Of a DNA stretch of 64,000 bases, positions 1-10,654 are shown piece after piece. The number at the start of each line of letters is the position of its first letter. The stretch's first letter is position 1. The notes beneath the pieces are model-generated. The model ran no database searches. It worked only from the letters and a program-made list of their open reading frames with translations, and had not been told where the DNA came from. A program made the position numbers and the translations under genes. The DNA is from Tricholomella constricta (lineage: Eukaryota > Basidiomycota > Agaricomycetes > Agaricales > Lyophyllaceae): assembly GCA_013368375.1 (NCBI GenBank), contig JAACJP010000056.1, positions 1 to 64,000 of the forward strand. Direction: 5' to 3'.

Positions 1-1162
1 CTGGTAGCCCGCCCACTAGGCAGTTCTCGCAGTGCGTAACGATTTCGTCATCGCACGAGGGCCCTCGTTTATATGACGTGGGCCTTCTCCTGATAAATCC
101 CAGGTCCGACTGTAGGACGTTACTGCTGGTTCCGCTTGGGTGGGTTCATCGCCCGTTCGTAGGCGGCGTGCCTCACGCGCGCCTGCGAACTTGTCTCGTC
201 TGCTGGCGAGGCTGCCGCAAACTTTGGTTTACGGCTTCCATCGTATCTAACGATGGTAATGCTGTGTCCCGCTGGGTACTACCTGGCGGTCCTGTTCTTC
301 GGTCCTGTTGTACGAGGTGATTCACCTGCTCGAACACTTCATCATTTCCTCAGCCCCTCTTCCACGAGAACTGAGTCGTGCCCGGGAGGGAGTTACTCCC
401 TTCCGGCTTCCCGATCTTAGTTGTAGAACAATTGATTCTACACAATTCCTGGTCTTTTCGGAGAGCCGATTGTCCCCCGTCACCTCGACGCATTGTTCAA
501 ATGCATCGTTTACTAGGTTAACTAGTACATCTCGGGGAGGCATAATGCCGTCCCTACTAAGCATACGTATACTCTAATACTATGCTTTCGACCAATAGAT
601 CACGGTCATCTACCACTGATGATGAAGGCAGTGTTCCGCTGCTTTCGCGTTTGGCTGGTTTCTTCTCAGCCGGCGATTTCGTCGGGCTGCGGTCGACATC
701 ATCTTTGATGACCGCGATGCGGGCACATCAGTGAGTTCACTGGTGCCAAATATGCTGGATGACCATGTTCTCGTCCCGCAATTTTACTGAACCCTCAATA
801 TATTATCGAAGGGTGCGGGAAACACTCCATGGTGTTCCTGCGAGGTGCCCGATAGGGGTTCCTCTTTGGGCTTCCGGTCGCTCCAACCGGGTCCCAACTG
901 TGATCCACCTTCTCGGATGGATGGGCCTTGTCAAAATTGCGCTCTGAGGTCGAGCGCTGCTGCAATCGTCCTCTCGATGATGGTTTCCATCATCTGGGTG
1001 TGACTTTGCCACGTCACTCGTGGGTTCCACTCTATCGCCGCTCCCGGCGACTCCACTTCCCAGTGGATTCTCTTCTTGTGGCTTCGGATTGTCCGGAGCC
1101 ACGGATCCCGACCGGTTTCGGTCAGAAGGCTTCGGTTTCGATGCCTTCTTTTTGTTAGACAT
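1..1162 (-). pseudogene. Decayed gag-like segment of a second Ty3-type element
   Basis: The clearest piece is a minus-strand frame from an ATG at 1162 to 803. It opens with a Lys/Ser-rich stretch (MSNKKKASKPKPSDRN) and continues in a charged low-complexity sequence. A second open piece lies at 322-564. The frame starts just inside a putative LTR (1216-1409), where the gag of a minus-strand LTR element would begin. This suggests a second element copy that shares this LTR with the element to its right. No zinc knuckle or pol motif is seen before the window edge. The gag assignment rests on position and composition only. Confidence 0.35.
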
Positions 1163-1215
1163 TTTTGGAATTGAAATGTAGGGGTGTTCCCTTGAAGTAA
1201 GGGTGTTTAAAAAAC

Positions 1216-1409
1216 TGTAAGGGTTGGAATAGACTTAATATGTTCACACCAAACTAAACACGACCACTGATAGGATTGTGTGTAGTTAAAGGTATGAGTA
1301 AGTCTTAACATTACATAATGTAGAGGTGCTGGCTTTATATAGCCAGTACCTTTAGATTTAAATAAGAACAAACAACGATCGCTACCATATTCCGGTAACG
1401 CCCGTTACA
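1216..1409 (-). repeat. Putative short LTR (194 bp) of a Ty3-type element
   Basis: The segment starts TGTAAGGG and ends CCCGTTACA, so its ends are the usual imperfect TG...CA inverted repeat. It lies directly beyond the RNase H relic of the element at 1410-6433, where a 3' LTR is expected, and just upstream of the gag-like frame that starts at 1162. It shares order and short words (TGTAA-GG near the start, then GTTCACAC) with the segment at 6517-6732. Boundaries are inferred from the termini; no target duplication was confirmed. Confidence 0.45.
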
Positions 1410-1429
1410 GAGAGCTTTATGGTCGGTAA

Positions 1430-1690
1430 TGATGTGGATTTTATAGCCCACAAGTTTATTCCTCCCACTTGAGTAACGCTTCGAGAATAGCTAAGGTCTC
1501 GAGTTCATGCACAGCATAATTCTGCTGTGCATTAGTGAATTTTTTGGACATGAATCCAGCGGCTGGGCTTGGATCCATGTAGGTCCTTGTCCATACATCG
1601 CACCGACGCCTGACTTGGAGGCGTCACAGATAATCCAAATTGGTTCGCCTGTCTTCGGTTGAATCGGCCCGAATAATTGGTGTTGTGCAG
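1430..1690 (-). pseudogene. RNase H relic of the degenerate Ty3 element
   Basis: On the minus strand the remnants read CDASKSGVGAMYGQGP and, one frame away, AQQNYAVHELETLAILEAL. These match the core of Ty3 RNase H (D-x-S-x-x-G-x-G, then NYxVHELExLAI). At least one frameshift lies between the two motifs. It ends next to the LTR-like segment at 1409. Confidence 0.6.
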
Positions 1691-1769
1691 CATATATGCT
1701 TTATCATTTCAAAGCATCGCTGATGAATTGGTCTCCAATAAAATGGCGACCCATTCTCGGTCATCGCCA

Positions 1770-3148
1770 TTAGTGGACCAGTGTACGCAGATATATTCTG
1801 GGAGAATGTCCCAGATAGTTAACAAGTCCAACGAATTGTTGGATATCGTTGTAATTCTGTGGTATCCTCCAGTCACGGATCCGTGCCAGTTTGTCGGCGT
1901 CAGGGTGAATTCCTTGGTCGTCAATAATGTGACCAAGGCAATCAACGCGATCCGAATACAATTCGCATTTCTTCCATTTAAGGTAGAGTGATTGTTTGCG
2001 TAATCGTTCGAACACAACTCGCAAGTGGTCTTCATGTTCCTCAATAGAGTTCGAGAATATGAATATATCGTCCAAGTATACATGCATGAACTTCCCAATG
2101 ACGTCCCGAAAGATGGACGTCATTAATCGTTGAAATGTCGCGGGAGCATTACAGTCCCGATTTGCATGATGTTACTGATGTATGTTCCCGCTATCGTTAC
2201 GAAGGCGGTTTTATGTACATCTTTTTCAAGGATGCGTACTTGTTCATACGCATCCGTTAAGTCAATTTTGGAACGTATTTTTCCCCTAGCGACATCTTCG
2301 CGAATAACTTCCTGGTCTGGCAAGGGCGTAACGTCCTTGATCGTGTTATCGTTACGCTGGCGTGCGTCCAAGGGTGTTCTCAGGGAGCCGTCTTTTTTCG
2401 GGATACATAGCAGCGGCGCTGCTTGCTTCACCGAACGAGGCTCCCACCATTTAGAATCCGTATACCGATTGACCTTCGCGTAGAATTCCTCGCGAAGGGA
2501 CATTGGGCACCTCGGCGCGTGGTACTGGTACTGTTTCTCATCATCGACGAGAGTAATCTCGTGATTGACTTCCCGCCAGGGTGGTAGCTGTTGTTTCGTA
2601 CCACCCACCATATCTTCGAATTCGTCATGCCATTGCTGGTGAAGTCGTGGATAATCTTCCGCGGTAAGGCCTCCATTGGGTGCCTTACCTTTTCCGTTCA
2701 CCGTTCTTGCAGCGCGAATGTGCGCTGTATCTTTATTGCTAGGTTTAACATCAAACCTAGCTCGTAGTTTTACGCGAGCAAAGTCACTCTCATCCTTCAC
2801 TGGTAACCGATACAACGGCCGTTTAGCCCGTTGTATATTCACCGGAAAATTCATTTCCGTTGGCTCCGATACTTCCTCAGGCCGTGGATTTCGGTACGCT
2901 TGTCCTCGCGTGCCTACATTTCTTCCTTCGTGAGCCCGCATTGACGCTATTACTGCGTTCCATTCTTGCGGCATCCGTGGGTCGAACATCCACTCATATT
3001 GTGGATGTGGATTTGGTCTATCCCAAAATGATCGATTACTCGTATTCGTATACGGCTCTGATTCCGTATCCTTGTCGCCCGCTCGTCTTACGCGCTTCAT
3101 TATCGCGCTGACGTTCTTCGCATGGCTCGTCAACCTGTGCTCGTTCAT
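1770..3148 (-). pseudogene. Ty3-type reverse transcriptase, frameshifted
   Basis: The upstream frame (3148-2123) carries the RT fingers and palm, including the IPKKDGSLR stretch and the KIDLTDAYEQVRI catalytic motif. It then runs out of frame at about 2157, just before the conserved NAPATFQ-type segment. The downstream frame (2123-1770) resumes with YLDDIFIFSNS, the YxDD active site, and the connection region LGHIIDDQGI. A single-base loss in the C-run near 2156-2158 explains the break. Thumb and connection sequence continue in a third frame to about 1690. Confidence 0.8.
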
Positions 3149-3374
3149 TCGAAGGCTCGTTTTTTGCCTTCTGCTGTCGTCGTTGGGGTTTCTCTTCTTC
3201 GGAGGTGGCTTATCCCCCTCCTTAAGAGTTTCTTGATACTCTTCCTCGGATAATAGAAGTGCTGGATGATCCTTCGGTAGGGCTGTTTATCGCCTAGCCT
3301 CATTATCAGGATCATCGTCATCTTCTACTGTTACTTTTAGTCATTCTTTTTCGTTTCTCCAATGACGATGGCGT

Positions 3375-3668
3375 CTAGCTCGGCCATCGGTATCCTCCAT
3401 TTTTTACCTTAGTCGCTGGTATAGCGATTCCATTGACGACAACTTCGTCACGGTTAAAGTCCAGCACGACGTTATTTGCGCGCATAAACGGCGTGCCTAT
3501 AGTCACGTCGTATCGATCAAAGTTAGCAAGGTCCATGTAAACCTTGCCTTTAAACCCTGGAAGAGCAGCTTCCACCGTCGTACCAAAGTTTACTGTGGCC
3601 CGACTTCCTTTAGTCCCGAGCTGGAGGATTAATGGATCCTCCAGCGGAAATACTTGAATATCGGCCAC
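3375..3668 (-). pseudogene. Retroviral-type aspartic protease fragment
   Basis: The 97-codon frame holds the C-terminal half of a Ty3-type protease, including YDVTIGTPFM (the IxGxPF-type motif). The catalytic D-S/T-G is not in this frame; the sequence just upstream (3670-3740) is scrambled. It sits between the zinc knuckle and RT, as expected. Confidence 0.6.
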
Positions 3669-4106
3669 TTGAGTGAATGACGGCGTAAGTCCGGTAGTTG
3701 TACTCCCGGAATCCCAAAGGGTCCAAGCCTCATGTCCACCTACGTTAATGTAGGTGACAAGGCACTCCTTGTCCTTTATCGGAACTACGGGACGAGCAAT
3801 TTTGTCCTCCCCGTCGCATCTTTCATTTTGCGAACTGGTGGTTTATCATTGCGTTCTTCTGACGCAATTACTTCTGTCATTGCAAACATATGCTCGTCTC
3901 ATCGTCCGAGCATAGTATTCATTTTCGTAGACTCCATGTCTACGAACTCATCGCCTTCGTCTTCATTGTCCGCCTCTGTATCAGGGCGTCCATTGTCTCG
4001 TCGTCGGGTCCTCGGGAGACGTGTCTTCATCGTCCGCCTCACTTGCCGCGTCAGGTGCCGCTGTACGTGCGGCCCTTAGGAACGCTCGCTGTTTCTTGGG
4101 CTGTTT

Positions 4107-4148
4107 GCAATCTTTTGCAAAATGCCCTAGTTTTCCACAATTAAAGCA
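4107..4148 (-). pseudogene. Gag CCHC zinc knuckle
   Basis: CFNCGKLGHFAKDC is a perfect C-x2-C-x4-H-x4-C nucleocapsid knuckle. It lies in a short frame (4223-3981) downstream of the decayed gag and upstream of the protease. Confidence 0.8.
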
Positions 4149-4669
4149 CACTTCCCCCGGAGGGTGGTTGTGATGATCGTGGTTTTTAGTTTGATCGTAA
4201 CGCGGACGATCTCCTGTCTTCATCGCTGGTTTTTCGATGTGGGGCTTTTGCTCTCCACGTCCAGGTTGATCTGATACGCTGGCTTGACATATGGCTTTTC
4301 ATTTACTGCGCCATACACCCGTCGAGGCCTGTTGAAATTATTGTGTGGAGCGTTTACTCGCCCCCATCTGGTTTCCGCATTTGGCTCGGTTGACTTCGCT
4401 GAGCGGTTATGGTCCGCTCAAAGTAATCAGCCGTTTTCTGGGTGGCTTGATGTGCTAAGCCCACCGCTAGGAACTCTTGGGCTGTATTGATTTCGGGTGA
4501 TAGCCGTCATCGAATAATGCCTTCCGCATATCACGCGGAAGTGTTTTGAGAAATTTCTCCAGGAACGTCAATCATCCGTTCTTGCTGCCATGTTCATGCA
4601 TGATCCACAAGGTCGTCATACAGACCTTGTATGCCTTTGCTCGCCGAATAGGTAACGGCGTTAAAGTCG

Positions 4670-5814
4670 TTACGAGCGTCCTGCATGGTTGAAGGTAACA
4701 CGAACCGATCGTACAGCCCTAGTAATGACGTCTTCAAACGTCCAGGACTGCTTTTCGCGGTTCACATGGATAACATGGCGATTGTACCATTTCCGAGCTT
4801 CACCATCAAGGAACTCGGATGTTATCAGAACGCGCTCTTGAGTCGCGTTCTGCTCCTCCAAACTGGCTCACGGCTAGCATCACGACAAGGCTGGCTAGCC
4901 ATTCTTCCAATTTGCCAAACTTGGCACTTCCACTATAAGTGCCTACGGACTTTGAATCCGCACGACGAGATTTCATACCATCAGGGAGCGATAGGCGTAC
5001 AGCAGTCGCTCGTGTATCAGTTGATGCAACCATTCGTGCATCTTAGTTTTATGCTGCTCTCCAGCAGCATGTATTCCGTCCGCATTGATTGACTCCTGCG
5101 AATCGGGTCAGGCATTGAGTAGCCTCGACTTTGAAATCGAGGCTGAGCATGTGCAGTGGGTTCACTTATATGAACCCGCATGTCTTGACAGCCGTTAGCC
5201 GTCGCCGTCGTATTATGTTTTCCGACGGCCCCATTTCCCAGTCCACCATCCGAACCTTGAGTTTGCGAGGCCCATTGCCTCGCCATCTCATCTACGGGCA
5301 TATGTCCTTCGAAGACGACTCCTTGATCATCATAATTCGTGAACTTGCTCCGTGATAAATCAGCGTTTCTCAAACGCTGATATGCGACTCGGTTGTTCCA
5401 ATCTTTCGCTAATGGAACACGGCCATCCTTCGCATCCATAGGTACTTGAATAGCTGGCGCGCTTTCGTCGCCAGCTGCTTGCGTGGTTGTATACTTACGT
5501 TCCGTGGGTGGGTCTAACGTAGACTCACTAACAGGGGCCCATTTGGATCCCTGTGGTTGCGCAAGGTGCTCTTCACGAGTCATTCTTTCGCGCTTCGCTG
5601 CCGCGGACCGACGACGATAATCGTCGTCAGATTCTCCTAACTGGCGCGCTTGATGCAGCACCAATACTGCCATGGCAGCCTCATCAAGAGGCTGGTTCGA
5701 TCCGGCAGCCACTGCTTGAGGAGTGAAGAGGTCATCCCAACGACCTTTTCCTTTGTTGAACGAGGCTTTCTTAGGTACAGGCGTCCCAGCAATCGAGCTG
5801 ACTGCTGAATTCAA
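4670..5814 (-). pseudogene. Decayed gag of the Ty3 relic
   Basis: Three overlapping frames (5814-5017, 5033-4806, 4861-4670) carry a charged N-terminal region and then a capsid-like segment. The latter includes LDGEARKWYNRHV, typical of retrotransposon gag (the ExxRxWY-type patch). Frames change several times, so no single gag can be read. Confidence 0.55.
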
Positions 5815-6516
5815 AGTTCCTTAGGGTACTTCTTCCTGTATTCCGTAACTACTACGGACAGCGCTTCCAAGTATTGGTCGGCATATGCCTGTGCGACCAT
5901 TTCTCCAACGGATTGTGCTCGGTAGATCGCAGAACGAGCCTATCCGCTCGTTCCTCCAGTCGCCTTCGCCGATGCTCGCTAACCACATCGGTGGTGTCCC
6001 AGAATTGCTTCACTTGAAGCGCAAGCATTCCCTTTCGCTGGCCTCTTCTTCATTAGCCTCGGGGTCGGACAAGTCGTCTTCGTCCGACTCATCTTGACTA
6101 TGCTCAGGTGGACGCCCCGAACGCTCTACTTGCCAGATGGCTGTCTGGCCATCTGCTTCCCGCCGTGGGGCCAGGTCGATGTGACCTGGCCAATTCGTCA
6201 GCCAAGCTCCCAGGCACATTGGTGCTTGCTATTGGCCAAAGTTCCTCCGATTCTACTCCTAGTGTATTCTGCGCTGGTGAACTTTGTCCACCAGCGACTG
6301 ATCCGACTTCCACTGGTTGCAGTGGAAGTTGTGATGGAGGATGCGCTGTGAGCGCATCCTCGAGGACCGGAGTTCGGCTCTTTCCAGATGTGGGAGTTGG
6401 TGTCATCGGGTCTCAGTCTCGTGGGTTCTTTTGATGATGGGTGTTCTAAATGGAATGTGGGTCTGCGTAACGTTGTGGGTACGCAGCAATAGAAAGCAAG
6501 GTAGCTTAAAAAAATG

Positions 6517-6732
6517 TAACGGAGTTACAGAATTTGGGGACCTTGTTGTTCACACTAGACGTAAGCTTGACAAGTCTGTCGATTGCTACGTATAGGTGTA
6601 CAAGGTTGTTTATACTTAGTTAATGTAATGAATTAAATAGGCAACACCAGAAGGTGTTGCCAAACAATAGTGTAATCGTCTCGATAAGATACGATTAGAT
6701 AACCAAGATTAGATAAGATAGTGGGTGTTGCA
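6517..6732 (-). repeat. Putative 5' LTR (216 bp) of the degenerate Ty3 element
   Basis: It begins TGTAACGG and ends GTTGCA, giving TG...CA ends. It lies just upstream (to the right) of the first gag frames, the correct place for the 5' LTR of a minus-strand element. It resembles 1216-1409 in its starting words and in an internal GTTCACAC, but has diverged strongly. The right boundary overlaps the first copy of the 147-bp direct repeat, so it is uncertain. Confidence 0.35.
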
Positions 6733-6875
6733 GGCGTGCATCATGGCCTCCACGAGGCATGGTCCGTGCAGCTTACAGAACTATAAATACATTATGGTGT
6801 ACCGTATATAGATCTATCCTACCATATCCAGTCTTTCCCACCCTACCGTGAGACTTGCTGAGGTTAACGCCTCCA
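6729..6875. repeat. 147-bp direct repeat, copy 1
   Basis: This segment, from TGCAGGCGTGCATCATGG to GGTTAACGCCTCCA, recurs at 7381-7527 with no difference that I can see by eye. Offset is 652 bp. It contains a TATA-like stretch (AACTATAAATAC). Confidence 0.9.
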
Positions 6876-7150
6876 TTTGGTGACGACAGTGGCATTCGTA
6901 CCCGCAACTGTCTGTCTGGATCACCGTCCGCTTCCGGTTAATGAAGCAGTCTACCACCGACACCAATAACAACACCCCCCATCTGCGGCTTCTGACACCG
7001 ACTCTCCTTTCCAAATCCAATCAACACTCCATGCACCAGCACCCTCGCGGTGCTTTTTTAAAGTGCTTTTTTCTGTTTCCGACACCTGCAACTGTTTTTA
7101 CCTGGTTTTCTCGGTGCTGGAGGGTAGTAAAGGTGATGGGCTTGAGGGCT

Positions 7151-7361
7151 GCGACGAGGACGTCGCAATGTGGAGGTGGGGCATATGAAGACATTGGCGA
7201 CACTTCCGCATTAGGACAGATACACTGCGCATTCGGCATCGCATCACGCTTGGAGACGTTTCACGGTTTCCCATCGCGCCTAGGTACAGCTGGGGTGATT
7301 TAGGGTTGTGTGTTTGGTTTCTGAGCTTAGGTTCATGTTTGGATCGCGACGAGGACGTCGC
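7151..7361. repeat. Paired GCGACGAGGACGTCGC motif
   Basis: The 16-mer GCGACGAGGACGTCGC occurs at 7151-7166 and 7346-7361, each followed by a similar tract (TGG-AGGTGGGGCATATG versus TGGGAGTTGGGCACATG). Its ends (GCGAC/GTCGC) are complementary. Both copies lie between the two 147-bp repeats, so this interval looks like a partial internal duplication. Confidence 0.6.
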
Positions 7362-7380
7362 TATTTGGGAGTTGGGCACA

Positions 7381-7527
7381 TGCAGGCGTGCATCATGGCC
7401 TCCACGAGGCATGGTCCGTGCAGCTTACAGAACTATAAATACATTATGGTGTACCGTATATAGATCTATCCTACCATATCCAGTCTTTCCCACCCTACCG
7501 TGAGACTTGCTGAGGTTAACGCCTCCA
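7381..7527. repeat. 147-bp direct repeat, copy 2
   Basis: Second copy of the repeat at 6729-6875, the same over its full length by eye. Near-identity over 147 bp beside heavily decayed retroelement sequence points to a recent event. Confidence 0.9.
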
Positions 7528-8644
7528 GTGTCCTTACAGGTGGTGTTGGATTGCGAGAGAGCCGACATTGCGGTTTCAAGGCTCACCAGTCGTTCCTCTG
7601 GCGTGAGCGCAGCAGGAGACGGAGGCGTGTCAAATTCACCGAAGTCGGACATCTCGAGACGGGACTGGGCAACGATCGGAGCAGGCGCGCGCTGGACGGG
7701 TTGCGTGTAGCAGACACGTGTTTCGGCGCGGAGGCTGATCGGTCGGCTTCGTCGGGTCTCCGGTTTACACTATTCTGCTGTTAGGGCAACCCTTACAGTG
7801 GAGCGCTATCACACTGGCAAGGGGGAATCCGAAGTTATATTGATGTATAGTAACGAAGGTAAGTAAGGCTTACCTGGCAAGGGGGAATCCGAAGAGAATA
7901 GTGTAAAGGATTCCCAAATGCCAGGGGGCCGACTATATACGAGTGTAGGATGTGAGGGCCGGTCCTCCAGAGTGTACTGTACATGTAATAATAACGAATG
8001 GTGTGCGGCGCGTGTATGGACACGTTCCCGACGCTATCCGATCCTCGTGGCCCAGGGTACGGGCACGAGGCGGGGCAGCCGACGTTGGGATGTTGGGCGG
8101 TCGGGATCGGCGTCGGGCGCGCGCGGGGAGTGAGGGGAAGCGACAGGAAGTGAGTAAGTATGTACACCGACGCTTGGGTCGGAGCATCGGTTGGGATCGC
8201 AATTGGTCGGTCGGGGGCGAACGCGCGAGTCGGGGAATGATCTGTGAGCGTCGGAGAGCGTGAACGAGAGTTCCCCTGACAGAAGGTACACCACGCGGAG
8301 AGGGTCTATGGGCGTACGCAGAATGCCAGGCTGCTCTACGTCGAACGATGGCCACTCACTTCATCAAGTTGTGGAAGTCGGTTCCTGGCTACGTCAATGA
8401 TGCCACTAGTCGAATTGCTGCTGGCACTGCAAGTATCGGCGGGGGCGAAAGTGTAGGCAGCGGCGAAAGTATCGGCGGCAGCAATGCACATCTTCAATTA
8501 GAATAATTCCAGAGTTCATTGATCTGACAAGCCCTAAGTATCATTTACAGTGGCGCGCTCTGATGTATAGCTTAAAAATGATTGATTGCTGTAATGACAG
8601 GCTACATACGCGCGCTGCAGCTAAGTACATACATTTAAAGTATG
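7528..8644. other. Non-coding stretch with short direct repeats
   Basis: No convincing gene. A 21-bp word (CTGGCAAGGGGGAATCCGAAG) occurs at 7814-7834 and again at 7874-7894. At 8348-8506 there is a 52-codon ATG frame ending in a Gly/Ser/Glu repeat (units of GGGESVGSGESI type, from an imperfect 18-bp DNA repeat). It has no recognisable family and may be chance. Open frames on both strands at 7835-8355 overlap one another and show no family features. Confidence 0.5.
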
Positions 8645-10150
8645 CTTCCGTGTGAGGCGCTCCGTCGGTGATGCTTTGTTGCGGGGATTTGCTTGACGGT
8701 GGTGGTGGCTCGATCATTACTAGTCAACGGCAATCGCCATCAGCCATGCCTAACAAGAGGGTAAATACGGGAAAGCTATGATACACACGAGAGGGGCCCG
8801 TCGGTAATGCTTCGCTGAGGGGGGAATGTGCGTGGTGATAGCTCGATCATTACTAGTCAACGGGCATCGCCATCAGCCATGCATAACAAGAGGGTAAATA
8901 CGGGAAAGCTATGATACACACGAGAGGGGCCGTCAGTAATGCTTTGCTGAGGGGGGGATGTGCTTGATGGTGGCTCGATGCATTACTAGTCAATGGCAAT
9001 CGCCATCAGCCATGCATAACAAGACGGTGAATACGGAAAGCTGTGGTACGCACGAGACACGTTGGCGATACTTCACTGTGGGAATGTGCTTGATGATGGC
9101 TCGATGCATTACTAGTCAATGGCAATCGCCATCAGCCATGCATAACAAGAGTTTGAGTACGGGAAAGCTAGGATACGCGCGAAGGGGCCCGTCGGTAATG
9201 CTTCACTGAGGGGGGAATGTGCTTGATGGTGGCTCGATGCATTACTAGTCAATGGCAATCTGCATCAGCCATGCATAACAAGACGGTGAATACGGAAAGC
9301 TGTGGTACGCATGAGACACATTGATGATACTTCACTGTGGGAATGTGCTTGACGGTGGCTCGATGCATTACTAGTCAATGGCAATCGTCATCAGCCATGC
9401 ATAACAAATGGAGGGTAAATACGGATAGCTGTAGTAAGCACGAGAGGCGCTTCGTCGGTGATGCTCTGAATGTGCTTGACGGCGGCATGATGCATCACTA
9501 ATCAAAGGCAATGTTCATCAGCCATGCATAACAAATGGAGGCTGAAGACGAAAGGCTGTCATACGCACGAAAGGGACCATCAGTAATGCTTCAGGGACAT
9601 TGCTAATGGTGGCTCGATGCATTACTAGTCGATGGCACTTTCTGTCAGTGATGCATAACACATGAAGGGTGCGTAAGCTGTGGTATGCACGAGACACGTT
9701 GTTTCACTGTGACAGTGGCTCGATGCATTACTAGTCAATGGCAATCGTCATCAGCCATGCATAACAAATGGAGGGTAAATACGGATAGCTGTAGTACACA
9801 CGAGAGGCGCCCCGTCAGTAATGCCTATTAGTGGGAATGTACTTGACGGTGGCTCAATGCATTATTAGTCAAAGGAAATCTCCATCAGTGATGCATAACG
9901 AATGATACGGAAAGCTGTAGTACGCATGAGAGGCGCCCTGTTGGTATGCTGTAAATGTGCTTGACGGCGGCATGATGCATCACTAGTCAAAAGCAATCTC
10001 CATTCAGCGATGCATAACAGATGGAGGGTAATTACAGTTATCTGTGATACGCACGAGAGGTGCCCCGTCGGTAATGCTTCAGTTGGGATGTTGCTAACGG
10101 TGGCTTTATGCATAATCAGTCAATGGCAATTTCAGTCAGAGCGATTGACG
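8645..10150. repeat. Satellite array, about 12 units of 106-134 bp
   Basis: A unit containing ATTACTAGTCAATGGCAAT, then ATCAGCCATGCATAACAAG and ending GCTTGA-GGTGGCTCGATGC repeats head to tail. The phase word (ATTACTAGTC or a close variant) starts at 8716, 8849, 8982, 9108, 9241, 9367, 9494, 9621, 9727, 9861, 9979 and 10112. Spacings are 133, 133, 126, 133, 126, 127, 127, 106, 134, 118 and 133. Units at 8982 and 9241 are one type, those at 8849 and 9108 another, so part of the array is a 259-bp dimer. Divergence rises to the right. Confidence 0.95.
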
Positions 10151-10440
10151 ACGTCAGGGTGCGCTGCACGTCACGGTAAGCCGTTGCATCAGTACTATTG
10201 TTGACTTAGATAATCAGTGATCATTGTTGATGCAAAGAGTGGAAACCGAGCCATTCATGGTAAGCTGCCTGATTATGCATTTGTCGGTGGCTCCGTATTT
10301 GATACATCACATCCTCAGGGGGAACGACGAAGGGGAACGAAGTAGTTGGAACCTGACCCACGGTGAGTATCCGTCGACGTCCGTGTCCGCCTGCGATGCA
10401 TCATAATTCGACGCTGACTAGCATTGAATAATGCATAAAA
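10150..10440. other. Unassigned spacer after the satellite
   Basis: No gene or repeat family recognised. It still contains a few ATGCAT words like those of the satellite, so it may be a highly decayed continuation. Confidence 0.4.
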
Positions 10441-10600
10441 TCCACAGTATAGGCTGTTATCACAGAGTACGGGTTCTCGGAGGGTCGTTATAGGGTCAGG
10501 ATAAATATCAGCCATTACAAATGAGCAATAATGCATAGTTCTCAGGTTATAGATTTCTGAGAAAAATAATCATTGGTAGTCATAATTTAAAGTACAAAAC
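10440..10600 (-). mobile_element. Relic of the pogo-type element end
   Basis: The stretch GTTATCACAGAGTACGGG... GGTCGTTATAGGGTCAG matches in order the subterminal part of the pogo-type transposon's left end (31330-31385). The following AGAAAAATAATCATTGGT resembles 31466-31485. The terminal 26-bp repeat itself is not present. I read it as a truncated old copy abutting the LINE tail to its right. Confidence 0.5.
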
Positions 10601-10654
10601 CCGTCGAGGCAGAGCCAGAGTTTGTCTTAGCCTCATTACCAAGCCAGATCTTAT

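Larger units (their letters stand above)
1410..6433 (-). mobile_element. Degenerate Ty3/gypsy retrotransposon, gag-PR-RT-RH order on minus strand
   Basis: Reading leftwards, the order is gag (about 6400-4670), a CCHC zinc knuckle (4107-4148), a protease piece (3375-3668), reverse transcriptase (3148-1770) and an RNase H relic (about 1800-1430). That is Ty3/gypsy order. The copy is dead: gag is split over several frames, a frameshift near 2157 separates the RT fingers from the YLDD motif, and RNase H is shifted again. No integrase is seen; the LTR-like segment at 1216-1409 follows RNase H directly, so integrase was deleted or never part of this derivative. The shift positions make it non-functional. 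Confidence 0.8.

Noticed and set aside
8034..8355. Overlapping Arg/Pro/Ser-rich frames on both strands, up to 140 codons
   Set aside because: They arise in a GC-rich patch, overlap one another on both strands and show no domain, signal or splice support.
8645..10150. CRISPR array
   Set aside because: The units are 106-134 bp without constant short repeats and unique spacers; this is a eukaryotic satellite.
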